DNA from: Oryzias latipes
Lineage: Eukaryota; Chordata; Actinopteri; Beloniformes; Adrianichthyidae
Reading direction: 5' to 3'
Assembly (NCBI RefSeq): GCF_002234675.1
Contig: NC_019879.2
Coordinates: forward strand, 2,662,619-2,726,618
Length of the DNA stretch: 64,000 bases
The notes below the pieces were generated by a model. That model worked only from the letters and a program-made list of their open reading frames with translations, made no database searches and was not told the origin of the DNA. Shown piece by piece: positions 36,151-48,500 of this stretch. Position numbers and translations under genes: made by a program. Within the stretch, counting starts at the first letter, position 1, and each line of letters starts with the position of its first letter.

Positions 36151-37118
36151 ATAAATATGAATTACATACAAGTGAGCTGGATGTAGGGCATCGTCTACGG
36201 GCGATGTCTGCGGCCCTGCATCACCTCACAGGCAACGCTGTAAAATATACTCAAAATATGAACACCAACAGTAGAACGAGTTAAAAATAGAGTGCCAATA
36301 GATACATGTGTGCATTAGATTAACTGTAACACCTTAGTGCCCTTCAGCAAACCTCCAGGGTCAGCTTTAGCCTTTCAGGAGCCTTTATGAGAGACACAAT
36401 CTCTTAGAAAGAGATTTCTGTTTTTGCTTTGAGCCCAGACAGTTCTGTAAAAGGAATGCTGATGTTGCTGTATAATAGTGCATGGATAAAAAACAACAAA
36501 AATGTTTTTCATGCTAGAAAAGGTATTGTGCCAACTCGGCGTAAAAAGGAAGACAGCAGAAGGTCACAGCTTTGCAGAATTAAATATTTGTTTTATTTTT
36601 ACACCAAAAAGACAGATGCAGACTGGTTCTATTCCCTTGGGGTTGTGTTGCGTTACTGGTTATCTCTTTAAACCTGAAAACCAAATATTTCATCCTGAAC
36701 ACCTGGGCTCTTCATATACATTGTCTATACGCTCACTGTGGTCTTTTCCAGGAATATCAAGGATTTTTCCTGAGTTTTTGGATCTCATGTTGAGCAGCTT
36801 TTAGCAACACATCCTATAGGAGTTCAGTCAACATATATGGGAAGGTTTTAGCGTTGTGTCCTCACTGCTGTCAGGAGACAGTAAATGAGATGGACACGTC
36901 TCCCTGAGTGGAAGACAACCACATGTTTGTCTCAAACAGGAGCTTCGTCATATACTTTTTAAATTAATTTGAAATGATCATTTTAGTGTGCTTGTGTTGT
37001 CAGCACATGCAGCTATGTAAAGAATTACACATTTACAGAGTTTTTTATTCCTTCAGGAATAGGATGTGTTTTTACAATGCTCTCTAAAAACAGTAAGGCA
37101 AATGTATTTCAAGTTTTG

Positions 37119-38707
<1,589 letters not shown>

Positions 38708-38708
38708 T

Positions 38709-38921
38709 AACCCTTGTGCTATCCTAGGCACTTTAACATTGGGAGTTGGGTCATCTAGACCCACTAGACAGTGCTCTGAACCTTTTTTCTTCAATGATTT
38801 GTGATCTTCATTGGTGTCCATGGATTACATGAAATCTTTCCACCTTTATCCACCTTTGTCATGGTAGGGAGAACACGTCAATGTAAGGGGGGGGGGGGGG
38901 GGGGTCATCTAGCACAAGGGA
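38709..38921. mobile_element. AACCCTT MITE, copy B
   Basis: Same body as copy A, beginning AACCCTTGTGCTATCC and ending AGCACAAGGG, with a G-run of about 17 near 38887-38903. It begins directly after the Tc1-like right end. Confidence 0.75.
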
Positions 38922-39427
38922 TAAGGGAGAACTTACAAAAATTATAGGGTGATCAAATATACCTCATTGTATTGATCCTTCCTGTATATTTTGAACAATA
39001 TCCCAAAGATTAAAATGTATCTAAATGATTTAAAGGTGCACTCATGCTGACATATACTGCTGGTGTCTGTACTTCATTAGTTTTTGGGACTTTTGACTAA
39101 AGTTCAGCAGCAGACGTTTTTTTGCATTTAGATAAGTTTATGTGGGTGTGTGTCAGCACACTAAACATGTCTGGTTGTCAATTCCAGCATGTTCAAAACG
39201 TCTTCAGCATTCTTGTCTATACTTGTTTCACAGAAAAGTCTGTCTCAGAAGTGTAATTCTACTGACTCAGAGTTTTAAAATGATTGAAATACGCAACAAG
39301 TTAGTTGGTGTTGACAAAATCAGTTAGGACAAAACGTGTAGTGAGTGCATTGAGAGGACTTCTTCTTTTTCCTACTCAGGAAACGAGCAGGTTTCAGTGG
39401 TGTGACAGATGGCTGGTTTGCAGAAAA

Positions 39428-39452
39428 CACGTGACATCTCATAACTTCCTCT
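39428..39452. promoter_or_regulatory. E-box and PU.1/ETS-like site upstream of arhgap15
   Basis: CACGTG lies at 39428-39433. AACTTCCTCT lies at 39443-39452; its reverse complement AGAGGAAGTT matches the PU.1 core. Both sit 60-90 bases before the candidate arhgap15 ATG. PU.1 drives many myeloid genes and mammalian ARHGAP15 is haematopoietic, so the site is plausible, but such short motifs also occur by chance. Confidence 0.3.
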
Positions 39453-39514
39453 AACAGTCAGACCTTAGTTGTTCAGATCTGCTGGGTTTAATCTAACGCA
39501 GGGCACATGCAGAG

Positions 39515-39528
39515 ATGGCAGGAATAAG
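39515..39528 (+). CDS. arhgap15: Candidate first coding exon of arhgap15
   Basis: ATG GCA GGA ATA AG is followed by the strong donor gtaagaac. It ends in phase 2, exactly what the acceptor at 44611 needs (AG plus A makes Arg, then GCA TTA AAC). With it the protein is 459 aa, close to the family length. The join is inferred from phase, splice score and length, not from transcript evidence; the intron would be 5.1 kb. Confidence 0.5.
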
Positions 39529-42500
39529 GTAAGAACACAATGGTTTTTGCCTCATGTGCAGACTTTATAAGTCTGTTTGGAACATAAAAGCAGAAATTAA
39601 TAAAATGGGAAGCATTAGAATTTCCTTATTTTGCATAGTCGTTTTATGTATAAATATACACAGGTGAAGCATAACGTCAGCATTACAAAGATATAAAGAC
39701 ATATTTTAAACTATATTTTATCTTATGACATGTAACCTCTATAAACGTACCAAAGATTTCAGCTTCTATGTCATAGTTCTTGTCACCGTCCAGTTTCACA
39801 GGAAGCTGTGACGTCCTATTGCCTGCAAATTTTAGCTGGGTTGTTTAGAACTCAATATAAGTACAAATAGAAAGACCAGAGAGCACAAGCTTTGAAGCAA
39901 GCATGTGCAACTGCGAGTGACAAAAAACATTTGTGTAAAAGCACCAGAATTCAGCGAAACACTATTTTAAGAGCCATAGACAGATCTGCCCATTTCATGT
40001 TCAGATCTGGATGCAAACTGGGGTCTTTCAGTTGCAACGGAAGGTTTTGAGACCAAACAATTCAGTGCCTGTGGCATTATTTGACAAACGTTGTACAGCA
40101 TTGATGAACTCTTGTAAAGCAGATGAGTAAATAAAAATGTTTTATTTCGCTTGTTTATTTTTCCACTTACAACACAGGTGAAAACACAGTGTCATCTAAA
40201 ATAAAGGCTTGTCATTTGTGCCCTCATTGTATGTTTTTTGGTGTTTTTTTATGTAAAATACAAAATGGTGTTTGTTTTTCAACAAAGTGCAATATTTTTA
40301 AGATACACAAAAGTGCTGCTTCCTGTTTTTCAGAGTACATTTTGGTAAATTGGCCCTTCTGTGCTTTTAGTAGACTGATTATAAATGCTATCTAAAGCAC
40401 CAGTGGTACCATGGACCAGAGTCCATGATACCCACAACCACAGTAAAATGGCTGTGCTAAGGCAAATTAAGTAAATACATTTTTTTTATTTCCGTCTGTT
40501 TTTAAATCCCTCCTATTTCTTCTCTTTCGACCAGTGATGTCTAGCAGGGTCCAGGAAAACAAAAACGACAAAGGAAATGAATTTTGTTTTGTTTTCTTTT
40601 GGTATAATACTGCAGCCTATGCTTATACCTGACCATCGTCCTTTAGCACAAGCTTTACAGCATCCCAAACATTTTACAACCAGGCTGGTTTTTGTCCTGT
40701 ATAATCATGCTCATTTATTTAGAAGGTCTTTTATACAGTGACATCCATCTTGCCCCGGTACAAAGAGTCTTGGGTTTAATGTGTGACCAAAGAATGTCAA
40801 CAAGAACGAAATGAAAGGTGTAGAAGACTGTGGTGAGAGCAGCCATGTTGTTGGGCAAACTCGGCCCAGGGAGCATATGTTAAACCTTTGAATCTGGCCT
40901 TCCACACTAGAATATATTGTATTGATAATCCTAAATATTGTTTTATTTTCCCTCTAATTCTGGTGTCTGGTCAAGAATACAGGAGCTCTTGTTCTGATTG
41001 GAGCGCAAAAGAGAGACCAGATTACTCCCAACCTGGCTACCTTCTGCTGGCTGCCAGTGAATTTTATGGTTCCTTTTTAGATCCTTTCTGTTTGTTTGTT
41101 TGTTTGTTTATTAATAATCTTTCCTCTCTGAGCTTCTCTCTCCCTGCACCCCAACTGCAGTGCCTGAGGTGAGCTGATCAGGTTCTCCTGGAGGTACCAC
41201 AGTCCAAGAGAAAGCTCAGAGGGGAACGGTTCTTTTCAACCTGTGCACTGAAGCTGTGGAACATGTTACTGCTGATCATTCGGCAGGCATCGTCACTGTC
41301 TGCTTAAAAAAAAACCCTCTCAAAATGTAATACATGGTAAACCCCCACAAACTTGGCACCCAATGTGGGGATCGTTTCTATCAATTCTTATATTTCAAGG
41401 AGTTAATAAATCACGACACAAGTCCCCCCCTCTGGTTTTTATGGCCAGGCATGGAAGGGTAGTGTGTAAGTTTGTTGAGCTGGGCGAGTGTCTTCATGCG
41501 GATTGACTGGTGGATTTTTGTTTATCTCTTCAGAGAGACACAATCAGTGGCTTGGTTAAATACACCCAAACCAGCCCCATTCCTAAAAGTCTGCACGGCA
41601 CCATTTGATATTCAGGGATACAAGGGTCTGAATCAAAGACAAACCACAAAAACAGAGATTGGACAAAACTGTGTAGCTGCAAGCTATAGACAGGTTCTTC
41701 CTGATCTGAGGCCTTGGGCCTCAAAAGCATTTACAATGTCAACACTGTGCAGTACGATTGTGTGGAAGAGGATGTCGAAGCCTGCGCTCAGGATGACGAG
41801 GGTGGAGAGGGATCCAGCTGCTACAAGGACATCGTCAGGGATTTTAAGAAAGGGCATTTTTGGTTCTGTATGAAGTGAGAGTTCTGGGTCAAGTGGGAGT
41901 GAAGTTGAAAGGCTCATAGGTCAATTCCACCACTTCAATAGTTTTTCTATACAAGTGTATAATGAAGTTTGTGTGACAATGTATGCATTGACGTAGGGCC
42001 TCTTTTGTAGGAAGGTACTTGGTGTGTCATCTGGATTAAGGAAAAACAGATCAATAGACTTAGTGGTCTACTGGTGGTTCAGAAGTGTGTTAAGAGGAAA
42101 CGTTTAGATAAGGAAAAGCGGGACACTAAGAGGACAAGACGACAGAAGAGTAAGAAGGTGGAATAGGAGAAGGCATTCCTTCTCAGAAAATCCTTACAAG
42201 AAAAAAAACGACTTTGTGAGAAAGTTGAAGCTTGAACATCATAGCACCCTCTTCAACACAGTTATTACATGAAGCATTCTACAGAATCCACAAAAGTTGG
42301 TGGTTATCATAGACACCTAGAGTGACAGCTAATAAAGCCTTATTTGAGTTTAGAAGAAGGCGTAGAAACCCCAGAGTCTTCGTCAACAGGAGTGTTTGGG
42401 AAAAGTACAGTAGACTAGGGTCTTTGTGAAACAGTACAAAAACCAGCATCACAGTTTTAAGACAAAACCTGCCTTACTAATGAACTATTGATGCTTGTCA

Positions 42501-45500
42501 TGAAAAAAATGCCAAGTAGTATTGATGTCTTTTATTTGTCCATGCTTATCATTTTTTTTAATTTGTTTTTCCTTCTGCTGAATATTAAAGCAGAAAAAAG
42601 AAACATTAAAAGATTGCAACAAGTGAGATTTCTTTGAAAAAACTGTGATCATTATAATTTAAAAACTGAAATGTGGTAACATCTGTTTGATGTTATGCAT
42701 CCAGCAAACTTGACCCTAACCCTAAAACATGTCTTTTGTACCTGTAGTCTTCTGACCCCAGGCCTGCTTTATTTTATTTTATTTTTTTTTTTTAACTTGT
42801 CCTGTCCAACAGCTAGGCAAACAGATGAGAGCTGAGGGCCTCTTGTGTTGGACATATTTTATTTTAACAAGAGGGGTTATTCATCTTCAGACAAACCAAA
42901 GGTATGTCTGAATAAACCCCTTTTGTAATTGAGGCCAAAATTTATTAATTTCAATCATGTTTGAAAATCTTTGGTGTTGGACCGGACGGAAAAGGAAAGA
43001 GGGGAAGAAGAGAGAGGGACGTTAGAGAGAGGGGGGGGTAGGAGGGTGATAATAGGAGGGGAAGGGGGGTAAGACCATGAAGCAGCATAGAGCAGACAGG
43101 TTTACTGGTTGTTTATCGTTACGGTACGGTTCAAATGTAGTACAAAAAGGGCGGGGCCTGTTCACACACACTCAAATATTATCAACACACCTGCTAGCCG
43201 CAAAAATGTCCACATGTCAACATGCACACAAAACAGATAGTGTTCACGAACGCATACCTATGCCTTTAAACCAACTAGTGTGAAATCTTTCATTCATTCA
43301 ATCATGCAAACTATTAGTGCAAAGGTGAGCTAACACCTGTGCTCAGGTGAGTGTTTATGTTCTTCTAAAATGGATGGTGGAATGTGAAAAGAAGGAGGAG
43401 GAGCGCCCAGCCACCCCCACACCCATACCCCCGCCGCAGCAGCAGCGGCAGCCGGAATTCCCCCAACGCCACACGGGAACAGGCAGGGAACAACCGCCCC
43501 CCGGGCGACCAAGACCGCCACCCAGGCCAGGGCCAGCCGGACCGCCGCGAGGCCCCCAGAGCCAGAGAGCAGGGAGGCGCAGAGGGAAAGAGAGCGCCGC
43601 CCCAGCCCAGCCAGGAAAGCAGCCCCCCGCCGCGCCGGAAGAGCCCAACGCAGGGCCCCACCGGAGAGGGACGCCCACAGCCCCAGACGAGCACCCCACC
43701 ACCACCCAGGAGTTCCGGGCATCCCCCCGCCCCGACCCCAGGTACGAGCCAGGACCCCCCAAGGGAGACCCGCTCCGCACTCCAGGCAGCCACCCACCCG
43801 GCCCACGGTTGGTCCAGGTAGGAGCAAGGCAGGGGCCCGCCGCCCCCGCCCAGGAGGGGGGAACCCCGGGGAAAAAAGGGCGGCCCACAAGGGATGTTAT
43901 AAATATGGCCCGACCAGGCTCGGCCATGTTGAAAGTTTGGCGGGGCCCAGCGCCCAGGGGCAAGGACCAGGACCCACCCCCCAGGGACACGAACACCCCC
44001 GGCTCAGGTGTAATATGAACCCCCCCACCGTGCGGAGAGAGCACCGCCGGGCCCAGGGAGCCGGCACCCAAGGGACACGGCCGCCATCGCCAAGGGGCCC
44101 GCACCCCCCACCAGGGAAGGGGTAGGGGACAGATGGACCCAGGTCCCACCTTCCTTGTAAAATGTGTGTGCGTGTATGGGTGTTTGAGAGGGTGTTTGTG
44201 TGCATGTGTGTGTGTTTATGTTTGAATGTATATATTGAAGGGGGAGGGGTGTGTGTACTAATGGGGGTGCAGTTAAAATTGGCGAGTAGGGCACTAAGGG
44301 GACATCTCCTGATTACTCACAGTGATGTCCCCTCACCCTCCACACCAAGGGGCCCTAAATGTCTAAGGTGCGGTTAAAATTGGCGGGTAGGGCGCCAGGA
44401 GGACATCTGCTGCTTGCTTGCAGTGATGTCCAAGCACCCCCCCTACCAAGGACCCTACATGTCTAAGGTGCAAATATTTGCACCCCAGGCCTGCTTTAGA
44501 CAAGTTAAACGATGAAGGTTGATTTAGCTCCTATTTGCTTTCATTTGAGTGTCTGCAGTAAACTTGTTGGGAATCTGTCATCCCAACACTCTTTCTATTT
44601 TTCTTTATAGAGCATTAAACCTTGAGAGTGTTGGCAAAAAAGCTTTACTCATTCAGCCTTCCAACACCAGCACAGAGCCAGAGAAAGCTGTACAGATGCG
44701 AATGAAGACTGCCCAGAGCTCTGAAGTCCGACTGAGTCAGTCTAAGTCCATGGTTCTGCAGGAGTTCGACCCTACCCTAAAAACAGTATGTGAACCACTA
44801 ACAGATTTCTTTAGCATTGCAGGAACTAGTCTGGAAAACTGTGTTGTGGTTTTTTTTTAGTGCCAGCCACAGAATCTCTTTAACCAACAAACAGAAGCAT
44901 GTTCAGACAACACTAAACGCTAAAACGGCTACTTTAGGCTAACCCTCCTGCAGCTTATGACAAGTTCTATTTCACTTAGAGATATTTGCTGTATCTGTTG
45001 TGATCACAAACTGGGTAAATGGTGGTTACTCTTTTAGCATTTAATAGACAAAGTGAAGAGTTTATTCTGGGACCTATACCGATATACAATATTTCCCTCG
45101 CAACTGTGGCCGATATGAGATATTTGCCGACACCAATATTTAAGTATCTAGGATAACAGTTTAGATTTCCTTTGTTTCTTTACTAGAAATGCTAAACTTT
45201 TCCTATGATGAAAAATCATCATATACTTGACCCTTTTAATGTACAGCAAGCGATCTCATAAGAACAAGTATCACTTTAAAACTTTGAAAATATCTCTGAA
45301 AACAGTCACACTATTTACTGACTATTACCTATGACTATTAGACATAACTGTAAACATAAGTCACCCAGGTCCAGGGATCTATTAGGAACAAGTACACAAT
45401 TAAAAAAAAGTATCTGAAACAGTCAGAACAACATCTGCATTTATAATGTATTTATTTAGTTTTTTTAATGAATGATACCAATAAACTCAAATAATGCAAA

Positions 45501-48500
45501 TATCAGCTATCAGCCGATACCGATAGTACCACCGATGTATCGGCCATCCCTGCTCTATTCAATTTCAGCTTTTGCTGCCTATAAGTCAGACTACATCTTT
45601 TTGTTCTTTGATTCCAGATGCAACTGAAAAGTGAAGATCTGAATGTGGCTAAACTCTCAGTTGAGGGTAAGAAACAAAAGAAGAGCTGGAGTTTGATGTG
45701 GACCGTGCTGACACCAGATCAACTACTGTTTTATAAAAATAAGCAAGAGACTGGTTTGGTATGGAAATCCTGTTCAGTTTTTAATGACAATGACAGAACT
45801 GATCACATAGAAAAATATCCATGGATGAGAAAACTAGTCTTAATCTAACAAAAACCTTTTTCTCTGTTCAGACACCAAGTGGTAAATCAGAGACGATTCA
45901 ACTATGTGGGGCAGTTATTGAGTGGACCAGCCAGAAATCAAGGAGGAAAAATGTCTTCCAGGTAAAAAATACATGACTCCTTATTCCGAGGATCACGTTT
46001 GAGCAATGCAATGTCAGGTTTCCCACGTTGCTCTTCTTAACCAGACTTGATTTAGTTCATTTATCAGCCGATTTATCATGCAAAAGCATCATCAGGCATT
46101 GTGTTTGAGTAGAGTAGGATTGAAAAAAATCAGGATAGTGTTCCCCAAGGACCAAGGTTGGGAAACCCTGGAGTAAACCTTGATAAACGTAGATCATTTA
46201 TTTTTTTACTTTTTAAATCTTTTGCCGTTTTCAAAAGATTTATTTGTCTTGAGTAAAAGCTGGTTTTCTTCATTCAGTTTGTGTTATTGTTTGTTTTTGT
46301 TGATTATTCTAGTTTCTGACTAGACTTAGCTCAAAAAAAGATTTTCTCAGGAACTTTGTTTATCCTAGGTTACAACATGCACAGGAAGTGAATACCTTGT
46401 CCAGAATGACTGCTACTTAACTGCATTGAAATGGTTCAACGCCATCAGGAAGAATATCAACTCTTCTGTAAGAATTCTCACGCAACACTGAAAATGTAAC
46501 ATGAACATCTCACGTCATAATTAGTCTGCTGTTGTTAAAACCTGATTCTGTTCAGACTAAAGAAGAGAAGGGTTTGCAGCAGCGATCAAACAGCACAGAA
46601 CACCTCCCCAGATTTAGGTCCTCATCTAGTTATGGTTCTGCCTCCCCCAACACCAAGCAAAGAAACCCATCCCACAGGCGCTCCATTAGTAAGTACAGCT
46701 GATGTCACACATAGTTTCATTTTCATGAAACATGAGGCTGTTTTGGAGTACTACAACTGTGTAATGTATCTCAGTCATTTGGTACACTCTAGTAAATGTA
46801 CAATGAACTCATTCAGTAAAAAAGAGCGTAAACTTTGTTTAGTATTTACCATTTTAGTATTTTATTTTGTGAATAAAATGTTGGCTCTTGGGATTTGAAA
46901 GCTATTTAGCCATTATAGTTCACAACTACAATATAAACACAAACTCATTACAATTATTTACAAGTCAGTGAATAATTTTGCAAATTTAAAAGCATCTTAA
47001 TAACCATCCTTTTAACCTTTTCATAGACATGTTCGGCAGCACAAAGCTGAAGCACAGTGCCTCAGACAGCACTGACAAGAATGGAGTGAAGAACAGGCTG
47101 AAAAAATTTATGACCAGACGTCCATCAATGAAGACATTACAAGAGAAAGGCTTAATCAAAGGTTGTTGCTTTTGAACTCTTCAATAACCACATTTACTGT
47201 ATGTGTTGTTTTCCCCCAAGGTTGATAAACTCTTTTTTTAGACTTAACCTTCAGATGTTAATTATTAGATCTCACTTATTCTACTTTTCTAACAAAAAAC
47301 ATTTAAACAAAAACATTTTAATTGCTTTTTTCAACAGTGAATGGGCAATTTTAAAATTGGATTCATTTTTTTACTGCTGATAACTTTTTAAAAAGGTGAC
47401 ATCTAAAGTAATTTCAATTAAAAAACCAAGTGAATTTTCTATCTCATTAATCCGACGTTCTTTGTCCCAAAAGGCTGCCTAGATCAAGGTCACTGTAACA
47501 ATTCACAGAGGTGAAGAAGAAGCTAGTTCATCTATTTTTTAACCCTCATCTATGGTCATGAGCTTTGAATCATGAATAGAAGGATAACATGTCAGGTAAC
47601 AGTGGCTGACTCACCCTGAAGCATCTCCCTCAGAGATGCTTCAGGGTGAGAGGCTCTGTCACCTGGTGTTCTGGACAAGTCCCACCATGCAGTGGACCCA
47701 AGCAGCACCTCAGACCATGTTGTAGAACTGGAGGACATTTCTGTAGAGATACTAAAACTGGAAATCTTTTCTTAAAATGCAACCCAACTCTGGAAAGGCG
47801 TGAAAAACCGGACGGATGAACAGAGCTAAATGACATTCCCGTTCCAATATTTTCCAGATCAAGTGTTCGGATGCCATTTGTTGACCCTCTGTGAGCGTGA
47901 AGGAACCACGGTGCCAAAGTTCATCCAGACCTGTTTGGATGCCATTGAAAAACGAGGTAATAGGTTTCTACGTGACTCATATGGGACATATGACATATTA
48001 CAAATCGTCCTCTACAGTTTCAATCATCAAGGTTGAGTTCAGTCTACCTGCTGTCCCATTGATTATGAATTGGTGCCCATAAATATCTTGGTTTGCATTA
48101 AATCTTGTTGCCCTTCATTGGTAGCCACTTCTCCATTTTCTAACCTATCACTGCTAGTGGCCATCTACTCAATGATCATTGAGTAAATTCTCCATTTAGG
48201 GCACTTCATCAAACTTCCTCTGTCCAAACTTTTTACAAAGAGGGCCAGGTTTGGTGAAGTAAATATTTGTGAGGCTCAACCATTTCTTAAGCCCATAAAT
48301 ACCAATCATTCATCAATCCATTTTTTTTAACCCAGTATATCCGTCTGGGTCACAGGAGCCTGTCCGTGTCTACTGTAGGTTAAGGCACGGTACACCCCAC
48401 ACAGGCTGGCAGTCTGTCACGAGACACACATATGCACTCCTTGGGGCACTTTAGAGTCACCAAACATGTTTTCTGACTGTGGGAGGAAGCCGGAGTGCTC

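Noticed and set aside
41684-41917. Minus-strand ORF with a hydrophobic run, possible retroviral envelope remnant
   Set aside because: No envelope motif, cysteine pattern or LTRs could be identified.
43355-44149. Long minus-strand ORF of 264 codons, and overlapping plus-strand ORFs
   Set aside because: All frames are open because of extreme GC content; the product is Gly/Pro/Arg-rich with no domain, and it lies within a bounded retroposon.
44549-44610. ATG at 44549 as the arhgap15 start
   Set aside because: A good acceptor (ctttatag) lies at 44610, the residues before it have no family likeness, and an upstream exon with matching phase exists.
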